This document shows positions 39,874 to 49,466 of a stretch of DNA of 64,000 nucleotides, one piece after another; within the stretch, counting starts at the first letter, position 1; each line of letters opens with the position of its first letter. Origin of the DNA: Bosea beijingensis (GTDB lineage: Bacteria; Pseudomonadota; Alphaproteobacteria; Rhizobiales; Beijerinckiaceae); contig NZ_CP132359.1 of assembly GCF_030758975.1 (NCBI RefSeq), forward strand, positions 1,194,811 to 1,258,810, in the 5' to 3' direction. A program made the position numbers and the translations under genes. The notes below the pieces were generated by a model. The model worked only from the letters and a program-made list of their open reading frames with translations. It searched no databases and was not told the origin of the DNA.

Positions 39874-41634
39874 TCAGAGCCGGTAGGCCATCCGCACCCC
39901 GCCCCAATGGCGGCCACGAACGCGCAAGGGCGCGTTGACCTCGCTCAGCAATTCGCTGCGGCCATCCTCGTGTTCATGCCGGCTGAGCTGGATCAGGAAG
40001 GGGCGGATCGAACGCCCGGCGCTCAAGCCCGCACGGCTGTCGACGATCCGTCGATTGCGGGCATGAGCCGCGTTCCAGGCGGCATCGCCGGTGCGCGGCT
40101 GCTGGGACCAGGCGGCATGATGGACCGGCAGATAGCCGTTGCGATCGCTTGGCAGCGCGAAGACCAGACGTTCATCGGAGCCGAGCGCACCGGCAAGAAG
40201 CGGCGGCAGGATGGTTTCGAGTGCCGGCAGACTTGGGCTCAGATATTGCCGTGGGTCGCTCTCGGGAACCGGGACATAGCGAAGGTCGAAGAGATCCTCC
40301 TCGGAGAGCAGTCCGCGATCGATCGCCTCTTCCATCGCGGCGGCGATCGCGCGGGCAAAGTCCTGGGCGCGCTCGATCAGCGGGCGCCAGAAGCGCTCGA
40401 TCTCCTCGATCATGCCCGCCAGCTCGCCGCAGCCGGCGGCGGCATCCCCCGCGAAGGCGAGGTGCAGGCCGTGCTCGCTGGCGCCGGTCATGCGGCAAGG
40501 CAGCGGCGGCAGGCCTTCGATCGTGACCACGCCTGCGCTGCCGAGCGGCAACCGGGCCTGATGCGAACCGGCCAGCAGCGCGCCGCCGCGGCCGAGATCG
40601 ACGAGCCGGCCGGAAATATCGGCACTGCCGAGGGCAAGATGCGCGCTGCGCGCCGTCGGAAAGCGGTCGAAGCGGCGCCGGTCCGCGAAGGCCGAATGAC
40701 GCAGCACGGGCTTGAAGCGCCTGAGCATGTTGCCGACCAGACGGCTGCCCTTCTGGGTGGCCAGGCGAGCGCACTCGTTCTCCGCAACCGTTTCATGCGC
40801 GATGCGGTCGATCTCGCCAGCGCGACGCGCGACGCCCTCGACGAAGAGGGCGGCCTCCCGCGCATTGCGGGAGAGCTCGGCGGTCGAGCTCGCCTGCTCC
40901 TGGGACGCGCGCCCGATCGTCGCCATGATCGGATTGACGTCCCGCACGATCTGCAAGGTGTCGTTGACGATGCCGGTCGAGCCCTGGGCGGCGCGGGTCA
41001 GGCGATCGACGCGCTCGCGGATATGGCCGACCGCGTCGCTGACCTCGACCGCAAGCGACTTCACCTCATGGGCGACGACGCCGAAGCCGCGCCCGGCCTC
41101 GCCGGCACGCGCAGCTTCGATCGCCGCGTTGAGTGCAAGCAGATTGGTCTGGCGCGCGATCTCTGCGATGGAATCGACGATACCCCTGATCTCCCCGGTC
41201 GCGACGGCGAGCCCGTCCAGCATCACCTTCGCCTCGCCGGCGCGCGAGACCGCGGCATCCAGCTTGTCGCGGACATCGACCATGGCACCGTCGACCTGCT
41301 CGGCCGCCTGCGAGACCTGATGGGTCGCGGCAGCAAGCGCGGAGGCGTTCTCGCTGGCGGCGCCGACGGCCATGCGCATGCTGCCGGCATTTTCGAGGAT
41401 GGTGCGCGAACCGCTTTCGGACTCGGCCGAGCGCTGCTCGACCTCGCCCAGCTCCTTGGTCAGTCGCTGCATCGCGAGCAGGATGTCGCGCTCGATGTCG
41501 TTGACCGCGTCATGAGCGGACGCATCGTAAGGCAGGATTGCCACCTGAGAGGCGGCTTCCGCCACCGGCAGCGCTGCGGGGATTTCCTCCACCGCATGTC
41601 GGGCGCCCAGCCAGCGTCGAATCCTGCCCTGCAT
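39874..41634 (-). CDS. Soluble methyl-accepting chemotaxis protein with PilZ and C-terminal sensor region
   Basis: 586 residues, no transmembrane segment. MCP signalling hairpin around residues 60-290 with the highly conserved tip [21 protein letters not shown] near 156. Then RRRFDRFP near 318 and DLGRGG near 349, a PilZ-like c-di-GMP pattern (the usual D/N-x-S-x-x-G has Gly for Ser). The last ~130 residues contain [10 protein letters not shown] and end with [12 protein letters not shown], a sensor region found at the C-terminus of some cytosolic receptors. ATG at 41634; GTG at 41640 possible. Confidence 0.85.
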   Translation of the reverse strand: MQGRIRRWLGARHAVEEIPAALPVAEAASQVAILPYDASAHDAVNDIERDILLAMQRLTKELGEVEQRSAESESGSRTILENAGSMRMAVGAASENASALAAATHQVSQAAEQVDGAMVDVRDKLDAAVSRAGEAKVMLDGLAVATGEIRGIVDSIAEIARQTNLLALNAAIEAARAGEAGRGFGVVAHEVKSLAVEVSDAVGHIRERVDRLTRAAQGSTGIVNDTLQIVRDVNPIMATIGRASQEQASSTAELSRNAREAALFVEGVARRAGEIDRIAHETVAENECARLATQKGSRLVGNMLRRFKPVLRHSAFADRRRFDRFPTARSAHLALGSADISGRLVDLGRGGALLAGSHQARLPLGSAGVVTIEGLPPLPCRMTGASEHGLHLAFAGDAAAGCGELAGMIEEIERFWRPLIERAQDFARAIAAAMEEAIDRGLLSEEDLFDLRYVPVPESDPRQYLSPSLPALETILPPLLAGALGSDERLVFALPSDRNGYLPVHHAAWSQQPRTGDAAWNAAHARNRRIVDSRAGLSAGRSIRPFLIQLSRHEHEDGRSELLSEVNAPLRVRGRHWGGVRMAYRL

Positions 41635-41797
41635 CCCCACCCAGTCTCACCATAGGTCAAGCTCGGGTCCGGTTATCGTCCCGGCCCGTTAACAAAAGCT
41701 TCCATACCGTCGCACGACGCCCTTGCCGGAGACGCATTGGACCCCCGCCGCCGCCGCCTGTATGGCTGGCAGTCATGCGTCAACGGAACAGGCAGCC

Positions 41798-42937
41798 ATG
41801 AGCGAGCACAGCTATGACGTCATCGTCGCCGGCGTCGGCGCCATGGGGTCCGCCGCCTGCTGGCACCTGGCCCAGCGCGGGCTCAAGGTGCTCGGGCTCG
41901 AGCGCTTCGATCTCGGCCATGCGATGGGCTCCTCGCACGGGCTGACCCGGATCATCCGCCTCGCCTATTTCGAGGGCTCGCATTACGTGCCTATCGTCAA
42001 GCGGGCGCATGAATTGTGGGCGCAGACCGGCGAGCAGGCCGGAATGAAGCTGCTCCATGTCACAGGCTCGCTCGATCTCGCCCCGAAAGGCGGCGGGCCG
42101 GTCGAATCCTCGTTGAAATCCTGCATCGACCACGGGCTGACGCATGAAGTCCTAGAAGGCAGCGAAGTGACGCGGCGCTTCCCGGCTTTCCAGTTGCCGG
42201 CGGGACATATCGGCCTGTGGCAGCCGGATGGCGGCTTTGTCGCCTCGGAAAAGGCGATCTACGCTCATGTCGGACTGGCGCAATCGCGCGGTGCCGAGAT
42301 CCGCACGAATGAGCCGATGCTGGACTGGACGCCGACGGCCCAGGGCGGCGTCATCGTGCGCACCGAACGCGGGACCTATTCGGCCGGGCGTCTGGTCATC
42401 ACCTCCGGAGGCTGGGTCACTGATGCGGTGCCGGCGCTGGCGAAACAGATCAACACGGTGAAGCAGGCGATCGGCTGGTTTACGACGCGTCGCCCGGAAC
42501 TGTTCCGCGAGGACGCCTTCCCGGTCTTCATCCTCAGTGCCGACGAGGGCACCTTCTACGGTTTCCCGCTCTACGAGCATCCGGGCTTCAAGCTCGGGGG
42601 ACCGCATTTCGGGCGCGAGCCGATCGATCCGCGCGAGCCGGACCGCACGCCAAGCGAGAACCAGATCAGGCTGATCCGCGAATGCCTGGCGCGCTATCTC
42701 CCGGACGCCGCCGGCGAGCCGCTGACCGTTAAGGGCTGCGTCTACACTGTATCGCCGGATGAGGACTTCATCATCGATACCGTGCCCGGCGTGCCGCAAG
42801 CCGTCTTCGCCTCGGCCTGCTCGGGCCACGGCTTCAAGTTCGCGAGCGCGATCGGCGAGATCCTCGCCGACCTGTCGACCACCGGGCAGTCCCCGTTCGA
42901 CCTGAAGCCGTTCTCCCTGTCACGCCTGCCGGCCTGA
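41798..42937 (+). CDS. solA: Monomeric sarcosine / N-methyl-L-tryptophan oxidase-like FAD enzyme
   Basis: 379 residues. FAD site VAGVGAMGSAACWHLAQRG near residue 9, GSSHGLTRIIRLAYFE, and CSGHGFKFAS near the C-terminus, whose cysteine is the usual site of covalent FAD. Oxidatively demethylates a secondary amine, giving H2O2 and formaldehyde. Followed after 24 bp by two exporter genes in one operon. Confidence 0.88.
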   Translation: MSEHSYDVIVAGVGAMGSAACWHLAQRGLKVLGLERFDLGHAMGSSHGLTRIIRLAYFEGSHYVPIVKRAHELWAQTGEQAGMKLLHVTGSLDLAPKGGGPVESSLKSCIDHGLTHEVLEGSEVTRRFPAFQLPAGHIGLWQPDGGFVASEKAIYAHVGLAQSRGAEIRTNEPMLDWTPTAQGGVIVRTERGTYSAGRLVITSGGWVTDAVPALAKQINTVKQAIGWFTTRRPELFREDAFPVFILSADEGTFYGFPLYEHPGFKLGGPHFGREPIDPREPDRTPSENQIRLIRECLARYLPDAAGEPLTVKGCVYTVSPDEDFIIDTVPGVPQAVFASACSGHGFKFASAIGEILADLSTTGQSPFDLKPFSLSRLPA

Positions 42938-42961
42938 AGCCTCACGAACCGGAACCCAGTC

Positions 42962-43864
42962 TTGGCCAATGCAGCCGAAAACCGCCGCGGCATCATCTTC
43001 ATGCTCGCGGCGATGTCGCTCTTCGTCATCAACGACGTGTTCATGAAGCTCGCGCGCGAGGCCTATCCGGCCGGGCAGGCGATTGCGCTGCGGGCCTGTT
43101 TCGCGGTGGTGATCGGTTTCGCGCTCGTCTTCGCAGCGCGGGAGAGCGACCGGCTGCGCCTGGCATTCCGCCCGCGCGTGCTGCAACGGGGCATCATCGA
43201 GGCCTTCGGCGCGCTGACCTTCGGCTGGTCGCTCGGCCTGATGCCGCTCGCCAATCTCACCGCGATCAACATGGCTTCCCCCCTGCTGATCGTCGCGCTG
43301 GCGGTGCTGCTGGGTATGGAACGCGTCGGCTGGCGGCGGGTGATGGCGCTGGCCGTCGGCTTCGTCGGCGTGCTGTTCGTGGTCCGCCCGGGCGCCGAAT
43401 CCTTCAATGCCGCCGCCATCGTTGCCGTCATCAGCGCCATCCTCGTCGCCGGCCGCGACCTGACAACCCGCACCATCGGCGACGACGTGCCCTCCACCGT
43501 GGTGTCGCTGACCACGACCGTCCTCGTCGGGCTCGTCGCACTCGCCTATGGCTTCACCGAGCAGTGGCTGCCGATCTGGCGCATCGAGACCCTTTATGTC
43601 GCGCTTGCCGCCATCCTCGTCACGGCCGGCACCTTCTTCATCATCGGCGCCTTCCGGCGTACCGATGTCGGCGTGATCTCGCAATATCGCTACGCCATCG
43701 TCGTCTTCGCCACCGTGCTGGGCTATGCCGTCTGGGGCGACGTGCCGGATCTCTACGCCTTCATCGGCGTCGCGCTCATCGTCGGCAGCGGGCTCTACAC
43801 CATGCATCGGCAGCGCGTGAGGCCCGATTCCAACCTGAAGCTCACGCGAAAGCGCGCCGTATGA
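42962..43864 (+). CDS. EamA/DMT family exporter
   Basis: 300 residues, ten transmembrane segments in two EamA repeats (MLAAMSLFVIN...; AAIVAVISAILVAGRDLTTR in the second). The first helix begins within the first 15 residues, so the start must be the TTG at 42962. The stop overlaps the next start as ATGA. Substrate probably an amino acid or amine, by family. Confidence 0.83.
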   Translation: MANAAENRRGIIFMLAAMSLFVINDVFMKLAREAYPAGQAIALRACFAVVIGFALVFAARESDRLRLAFRPRVLQRGIIEAFGALTFGWSLGLMPLANLTAINMASPLLIVALAVLLGMERVGWRRVMALAVGFVGVLFVVRPGAESFNAAAIVAVISAILVAGRDLTTRTIGDDVPSTVVSLTTTVLVGLVALAYGFTEQWLPIWRIETLYVALAAILVTAGTFFIIGAFRRTDVGVISQYRYAIVVFATVLGYAVWGDVPDLYAFIGVALIVGSGLYTMHRQRVRPDSNLKLTRKRAV

Positions 43865-45048
43865 CGGCGGCTGCGGTCAAGCCCACGCTCGCGATCCTCG
43901 TCGCGATCTCGGCGCTGCAGCCGATCGCGCTCAACCTGCTCGCGCCAGCCACGCCAGCGCTCGCCCGGCATTTCGAGTCGAACTACGCCACGATCCAGCT
44001 CACGCTGACGCTGTTCCTCGTGGCAGTCGCCGTGACTCAGCTCGTGATCGGGCCGCTCTCGGATCGTTTCGGCCGTCGCCCCTGCGTCAATGCCGGCACC
44101 GCCCTGTTCGTGCTGGGCTCGGTGCTGGGCGCGCTTGCCCCCACGACCCATATGCTGTTGCTCGCGCGGGTGCTGGAAGGTGCCGGCGGCGGCGCTGTCT
44201 TCGCACTGTCGCGCGCCATCATCCGCGACACCGCCGACCGCGACCATGCGGCGAGCCAGATCGCCACCGTCACGATGGTGATGGTGGTGGCGCCGATGCT
44301 CGCACCCTGGCTCGGCGGCCAGATCGAGACGGCTTTCGGCTGGCGCGCGATCTTCTGGTTCATGACGCTGTTCGGCGCTGCCGTGCTCGCCTTCACGCTC
44401 GCGCGCCTGCCGGAGACTGCGCCCAATCTCGGCCAGCAAAGCTCGCTTTTCGGCGTCTTCCGCGTCTTTCCTCAACTCGTGCGCAACCGCGACTTCATGC
44501 TGAACGTCGTGGTGGGGTCGTCGGCCTCATCCGCCTTCTTCGTCTTCATCGCGGCGACGCCCTATATCGTCGTCGAGACGATGGGGCGCGGCTCGGACGT
44601 CTACGGCACCTATTTCATCCTCAACGCCTTCGGCTACATGATCGGCAATTTCGCGATGTCGCGATTGGCGGTGCGCGTCGGCACTCAGACGATGGTGCGG
44701 CGCGGGCTCGTGATCTCCTTTTTCGGGACCGCGGTGGCGATGGCCCTGTCGTTCACGCCCTGGTGGTCGCCGCTGGCGCTGTTCCTGCCCCTGGCCGTGA
44801 ATGCGGTCGGCAACGGCATGACGATCCCCGGTGCGACGGCCGAGGCGCTCTCGGCTCGCCCCGAACTGGCGGGCTCCGCGGCCGGGCTATTGGGCGCGAC
44901 CCAGCTCGGCTTCAGTGCGGCGCTGACCGTACTGGTCAGTTGGCTCGTGACGATCTGGCCGCAATCGATGAATCTGCTGATCTGGCTTTTGACGACGGCG
45001 GGCCTCGCCGCCGTCTGGTTCGTTCGCCCGCGGCCGCAGGCACCATGA
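43861..45048 (+). CDS. Bcr/CflA-type MFS multidrug exporter
   Basis: 395 residues, 12 segments. Motif A QLVIGPLSDRFGRRP near residue 60, motif C-like region VVAPMLAPWLGGQIE typical of DHA1 exporters of the Bcr/CflA type. The ATG is inside the previous stop. Convergent with the reductase gene at 45235; repeat copy B fills the gap. Confidence 0.88.
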   Translation: MTAAAVKPTLAILVAISALQPIALNLLAPATPALARHFESNYATIQLTLTLFLVAVAVTQLVIGPLSDRFGRRPCVNAGTALFVLGSVLGALAPTTHMLLLARVLEGAGGGAVFALSRAIIRDTADRDHAASQIATVTMVMVVAPMLAPWLGGQIETAFGWRAIFWFMTLFGAAVLAFTLARLPETAPNLGQQSSLFGVFRVFPQLVRNRDFMLNVVVGSSASSAFFVFIAATPYIVVETMGRGSDVYGTYFILNAFGYMIGNFAMSRLAVRVGTQTMVRRGLVISFFGTAVAMALSFTPWWSPLALFLPLAVNAVGNGMTIPGATAEALSARPELAGSAAGLLGATQLGFSAALTVLVSWLVTIWPQSMNLLIWLLTTAGLAAVWFVRPRPQAP

Positions 45049-45058
45049 GCAACTCGCT

Positions 45059-45189
45059 TGTCATTCCGGGGCTTCGCAGAGCGAAGAACCCGGAACCCAC
45101 GACGGGGTGAGCGGCTCGCAACCGAATACCTGATGTCTCACCCCGTCGTGGGTTCCGGGTTCGCGCCTCCGGCGCGCCCCGGAATGACA
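45059..45189. repeat. Palindromic interspersed repeat, copy B
   Basis: 131 bp, same ends as copy A (TGTCATTCCGGGG... CCCCGGAATGACA) and the same inner GAACCCGGAACCCACGAC block. Starts 11 bp after the exporter stop, between two convergent genes. Confidence 0.9.
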
Positions 45190-45234
45190 GGGAGGCTCTG
45201 CCCGAAGCAAAGGTGGCGCCGGGCCAGCACGGTC

Positions 45235-46101
45235 TCAGCCTTCGAGGCGGGCGATCAGGCTGGACGTATCCCAGCGCTTGCCGCCCATCTTCTGGACCTC
45301 GGCATAGAACTGGTCGACCAGCGCGGTGACCGGCAATTGCGCGCCGTTGCGGCGAGCCTCGTCGAGAACGATGCCGAGATCCTTGCGCATCCAGTCGACG
45401 GCAAAGCCGAAATCGAACTTGTTCTGGTTCATGGTCTTGCCGCGGTTCTCCATCTGCCAGGAGCCGGCGGCGCCCTTGGAGATGACCTCCAGCATGGTCT
45501 CGACATCGAGCCCGGCGCGCTTGGCGAAATGCACGCCCTCGGACAGGCCCTGGACGAGGCCGGCGATGCAGATCTGGTTGACCATCTTGGTGAGCTGGCC
45601 GGAGCCGGCCGGACCCATCAGCTTGCACATGCGGGCGAAGCTCGCGATCACCGGCTCGACCCGGGCATAGGTTTCCGGCTCGCCGCCGCACATCACGGTC
45701 AGCACGCCGTTCTCGGCACCGGCCTGACCGCCGGAGACGGGCGCATCGACGAAGCCGAAACCGCCCTGCTTCGCGGCCTCATAGAGCTCGCGCGCGACAT
45801 TGGCGGAAGCCGTGGTGTGGTCGACGAAGACCGCGCCCTTCTCCATGCCGGCGAAGGCGCCGTTCTCTCCAATCGTCACCGAGCGCAAGTCGTCGTCGTT
45901 GCCGACGCAGCAGAAGACGATTTCCTGGCCCTTGGCGGCATCGGCCGGGGTTGGCGCCGAGAGGCCGGCATGGCGAGAGACCCATTCCTGCGCCTTCGTC
46001 GGGTTGCGGTTGTAGACGGTGACCTCATGCCCCTTGGCCTTGAGATGGCCGGCCATGGGGAACCCCATCACGCCGAGACCGATGAATGCGACTTTGGCCA
46101 T
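45235..46101 (-). CDS. 3-hydroxyisobutyrate dehydrogenase family reductase
   Basis: 288 residues. Rossmann motif FIGLGVMGFPMAGHL near residue 6, substrate loop FVDAPVSGGQAGAENG, catalytic lysine in GSGQLTKMVNQ, DVETMLEVISKGAAGSW. Family covers MmsB, GarR and related beta-hydroxyacid dehydrogenases; substrate not certain. Confidence 0.9.
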   Translation of the reverse strand: MAKVAFIGLGVMGFPMAGHLKAKGHEVTVYNRNPTKAQEWVSRHAGLSAPTPADAAKGQEIVFCCVGNDDDLRSVTIGENGAFAGMEKGAVFVDHTTASANVARELYEAAKQGGFGFVDAPVSGGQAGAENGVLTVMCGGEPETYARVEPVIASFARMCKLMGPAGSGQLTKMVNQICIAGLVQGLSEGVHFAKRAGLDVETMLEVISKGAAGSWQMENRGKTMNQNKFDFGFAVDWMRKDLGIVLDEARRNGAQLPVTALVDQFYAEVQKMGGKRWDTSSLIARLEG

Positions 46102-46234
46102 GCCGAACTCCCGCTTTTCTTCGATGATGTTCAGGCTTTAGCGCGCGGGCGCCGGGCGGGAAAGGCGATTGCACGCTATCCGCCCATGCGGCTTTTCCCT
46201 TGCGGGTGCAAGGCGCGCGGCTTAGCTCCAGCCC

Positions 46235-46987
46235 ATGACCATATCCAACGACGATGAATTGCAGGCGCTGAAGGAGATCGGCGGGATCGTGGCCCGCGCG
46301 CTCGCGACCATGGGCAAGGCGATCGAGCCCGGCATGACCACGGCCGAGCTCGACGCGATCGGCCGCGACTACCTCGAACGCCACGGCGCGCGCCCTGCCC
46401 CGGAGCTCGCCTACGAGTTCCCCGGCGCGACCTGCATCAGCGTCAACGAGGAGATCGCCCACGGCATTCCCGGCGCGCGGCGCATCCTCGCCGGTGATCT
46501 CGTCAACATCGACGTCTCCGCCGAGAAGAACGGCTTCTTCGGCGATACCGGCGCGTCCTTCGCCGTGCCACCGGTCAAGCCGAAGCTGGACCGGCTGTGC
46601 CGCGACGGCCGCCGCGCGCTCTGGGCCGGCATCGGACAGGTCGGGGCCGGCAAGCCACTGGCCGGGATCGGCCGGGCGGTCGGGCGCTTCGCCGAGAAGA
46701 ACGGTTACACGCTGGTGCGCAATCTCGCGAGCCATGGCGTCGGCCGCTCGCTCCACGAGGAGCCCACGGAAATCGCGACATGGCCCGATCGAAGCGAACG
46801 CCGGACGATGACGAACGGGCTCGTCTTCACCGTCGAGCCGTTCCTGTCGCTGGGCGCTGACTGGGCGGAGAATGCCGAGGATGATCGCTGGACACTCTAC
46901 AGCGATCCTTGCGCCCCCACCGTCCAGTACGAGCACACCGTCGTCGCGACCCCGCGCGGGGCGGTGATTCTCACCATGCCCGGCTGA
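46235..46987 (+). CDS. map: Methionine aminopeptidase, type I
   Basis: 250 residues; removes the initiator Met. Metal ligands appear in VNIDVSAEKNGFFGDTG (two Asp), HGVGRSLHEEP (His), FTVEPFLSLG (Glu) and VQYEHTVV (Glu). Probably a secondary copy given its isolated location. Divergent from the reductase gene; convergent with the ABC permease gene (7-bp gap). Confidence 0.94.
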   Translation: MTISNDDELQALKEIGGIVARALATMGKAIEPGMTTAELDAIGRDYLERHGARPAPELAYEFPGATCISVNEEIAHGIPGARRILAGDLVNIDVSAEKNGFFGDTGASFAVPPVKPKLDRLCRDGRRALWAGIGQVGAGKPLAGIGRAVGRFAEKNGYTLVRNLASHGVGRSLHEEPTEIATWPDRSERRTMTNGLVFTVEPFLSLGADWAENAEDDRWTLYSDPCAPTVQYEHTVVATPRGAVILTMPG

Positions 46988-46994
46988 GGCCAGA

Positions 46995-47711
46995 TCAGCG
47001 CAGCGCCATGTGCCGGCTCAGCCTGATCTCCAGCCTGTCCCAGACGCGGCGGATGATCTCGACCAGCACCAGATAGATCAGCGCTGCATAGAGATAGATC
47101 GTGAGATCGAAGGAACGGGCGAAGGCGAGCCGCGTCGCGCCCATCAGGTCGAACAGCGTCACCAGCGAGACGATCGCGCTCGACTTGATCATCACGATCA
47201 ATTCGTTGCCGAGCGGGCGCAGCGCCAGGATCATCGCCTGCGGCAGCACGACGAGGCGCAGCGTCGACCAGCGATGCAGGCCGAGCGAGAGCGCGCCCTC
47301 GAACTGCCCGCGCGGGATCGCCTGGATGGCGCCGCGCAGGATTTCGGCCTGATAGGCGGCCGTGTTGATGGTGAAGGTGAAGAGCGCGCAGAAGAACGGT
47401 TCGCGGAAGAACCACCACAGGCCGATGCCCTGCCAGAACTCGCGGAACTGGCCGAGGCCGTAATAGACGAGGAAGAGCTGGCAGAGCAGCGGCGTGCCGC
47501 GCAGGAAGGTGGTGTAGCCGCTGACCGCCATCCGCGCCCAGCGCGGGCCGTAAAGCCGAGTGATGGCAAGGCCAAGGGCAAGAAAGAAGCCGATGGCGAC
47601 CGAGATCACCACGAGCTCGAAGGTGACCCAGAGGCCGCTCGCCATACGGCAGCCGTAGTTCTGCAGGACCTCGCTGCCGACGAAATACCCGGGATATTCG
47701 CACCAGTTCAT
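46995..47711 (-). CDS. Polar amino-acid ABC transporter permease (HisM-like)
   Basis: 238 residues, five to six membrane segments; EAA loop EGALSLGLHRWSTLRLVVLPQA. Its start overlaps the stop of the other permease (ATGA). Forms the channel with the HisQ-like subunit for the receptor encoded at 48493. Confidence 0.9.
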   Translation of the reverse strand: MNWCEYPGYFVGSEVLQNYGCRMASGLWVTFELVVISVAIGFFLALGLAITRLYGPRWARMAVSGYTTFLRGTPLLCQLFLVYYGLGQFREFWQGIGLWWFFREPFFCALFTFTINTAAYQAEILRGAIQAIPRGQFEGALSLGLHRWSTLRLVVLPQAMILALRPLGNELIVMIKSSAIVSLVTLFDLMGATRLAFARSFDLTIYLYAALIYLVLVEIIRRVWDRLEIRLSRHMALR

Positions 47712-48418
47712 CGCGTCGCTCCGCCGAAGGCGGCCTGGCCGCGATTGGTGCGCTGCTCGAGCTTGTCGATGCCCCAGGCCGAAACCAGCGAAAAGAAGAA
47801 GTAGAGCAGCATCGCCGTGCCGAAGAACAGGAACGGCTCCTTGGTCACGACATTGGCCCGTGTCGCGATGAACATGATGTCCTGCAGCGTGATCACCGAG
47901 ATCAGCGAGGTCTCCTTCAGCAGCACCATCCAGTTATTGCCGAGACCGGGCAGCGCCACGCGGATCAGTTGCGGGAAGACGACGAGCCGGAAGGCCTGTG
48001 CCTTCGAGAGGCCGAGCGCCGCAGCCGCCTCACGCTGGCCCTTCTGGATCGAGTTCAGCGCACCGACCCAGACTTCGCTGGAGAAGGCGGCGAGCACCAT
48101 GCCGAGCGCGACCATGCCCGCACCGAAGGGCGGGATCGAGAAACCGGTCCAGACCTTCTGCACCAGCACCTGGATGCCGAAATAGATAATGTAGAGGGTC
48201 AGAAGCTCCGGCACGCCCCGGAAGACGGTTGTATAGATCGTCGCCAGCGCCCGCAGGACCACGTAGTCGGAACGCTTCCACAGCGCGATGATGAGGCCGA
48301 GCGCAAGGCCGAACGGCAGGGTCGCGAGCGCGACCGAGATGGTGTTGGCCGCGCCTTGCAGCAGGGCCCAGCCCCAGCCGCCGGCTCCGAAGCCAAGCAG
48401 AGCGAATTTTTCGAACAT
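47708..48418 (-). CDS. Polar amino-acid ABC transporter permease (HisQ-like)
   Basis: 236 residues, five to six membrane segments; EAA loop EAAAALGLSKAQAFRLVVFPQLIR. Downstream of the receptor gene by 74 bp with a hairpin between them. Confidence 0.9.
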   Translation of the reverse strand: MFEKFALLGFGAGGWGWALLQGAANTISVALATLPFGLALGLIIALWKRSDYVVLRALATIYTTVFRGVPELLTLYIIYFGIQVLVQKVWTGFSIPPFGAGMVALGMVLAAFSSEVWVGALNSIQKGQREAAAALGLSKAQAFRLVVFPQLIRVALPGLGNNWMVLLKETSLISVITLQDIMFIATRANVVTKEPFLFFGTAMLLYFFFSLVSAWGIDKLEQRTNRGQAAFGGATR

Positions 48419-48446
48419 GAAAGGGCCGCGCGCGAGGAACTAAAGC

Positions 48447-48470
48447 CCGCCGGCCCGAGGCGGCCGGCGG
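48447..48470 (-). terminator. Hairpin between receptor and permease genes
   Basis: Nine-bp GC-only stem (48447-48455 with 48462-48470), 6-nt loop. On the leftward transcript it is followed by only CTTTA, so it is likely a partial terminator or a 3' stabiliser of the receptor mRNA. Confidence 0.6.
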
Positions 48471-48492
48471 TTGATCGTCGTCAGATGTCAGA

Positions 48493-49266
48493 TCAGTCGT
48501 ACTTGAACCACTTGTCCTCGAGCTTCTTGTGCGAGCCGTCGGCCATGGTCTCGGCGATGGCCTTGCTGATCATGTCCTTCAGCGCCGTATCCGCCTTGCG
48601 GACCGCACCGGCGACACCGGGGCCGTGGATGGCATTATCGCGCGTCACTTCGGCAATCTTCCTGCAGCAATCCTTGCCCTTCCCCTTGAGGAAATCGGCG
48701 AGGGCAAGCGCATCGGCGACGATGTAATCGAGACGGCCGTTGAGCAGATCGAGATTGGCCTCTTCCTGGGTCGGGTAGAGGCGCGCGGTCGAGTCCTTGT
48801 AGAACTTCTCGACATAGTTGGCGTGGATCGTCGAGCCCTGCGCGCCGATCGACTTGCCCTTGAGCGCGGCCGGCGAGATGTCGTCGGACTTGGTGCTCTT
48901 CGGGCCGATCACCCAGATCGGGGTCTTGCTGTAGACCGAGGTGAAATCGACCTGCTTCTTGCGCTCGTCAGTCGCATTCATACCGGCGAAGATGACGTCG
49001 TATTTGTTGGCCTGCAGCGCCGGGATGATGCCGTCCCAGTCCTGCACGACCCAGGTACACTTCACCTTCATCTTCTCGCAGAGCAGGTTGCCGTAATCGA
49101 TCTCGAAGCCCTCGAGCTCCTTCTTGGCGTTCAGGTTGTTGTAGGGCGGATAGGCGCCTTCCGTGCCGATCCGGATCTCCTTCCACTCCTTGGCCTGGGC
49201 CAGCGCCCCCGTCGCGCCGACGACCGTCAACGCCGCCGCCGCGATGAAACGAACGAAACTCTTCAT
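48493..49266 (-). CDS. Polar amino-acid ABC transporter substrate-binding protein
   Basis: 257 residues. Signal peptide (cleavage after ALAQ), then the SBP family 3 pattern: IRIGTEGAYPPYNN, EGFEIDYGNLLCEKM, WDGIIPALQANKYDVIFAGM. Ligand-binding loop region like lysine/arginine/ornithine or histidine receptors. First gene of a three-gene operon; no ATPase gene is present. Confidence 0.92.
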   Translation of the reverse strand: MKSFVRFIAAAALTVVGATGALAQAKEWKEIRIGTEGAYPPYNNLNAKKELEGFEIDYGNLLCEKMKVKCTWVVQDWDGIIPALQANKYDVIFAGMNATDERKKQVDFTSVYSKTPIWVIGPKSTKSDDISPAALKGKSIGAQGSTIHANYVEKFYKDSTARLYPTQEEANLDLLNGRLDYIVADALALADFLKGKGKDCCRKIAEVTRDNAIHGPGVAGAVRKADTALKDMISKAIAETMADGSHKKLEDKWFKYD

Positions 49267-49466
49267 GGGACCTCCGCAGATTCAGCCGGCCGGTCTTGCT
49301 GTTGTCCCGGTCCGGTTCTGTGGCGACAGATTGGGCGCAGTTTCGTTCCGCTCGCAAGAGGGAGCGGCGCAGCTTTTCGCAGCTTGCACGCCCAAAACGG
49401 CGGTTGGCGCCACAACACGACCAAAGAAGCACAGGCTCGTTCCGTGGCGGAACGGCCGCCTCCGGC

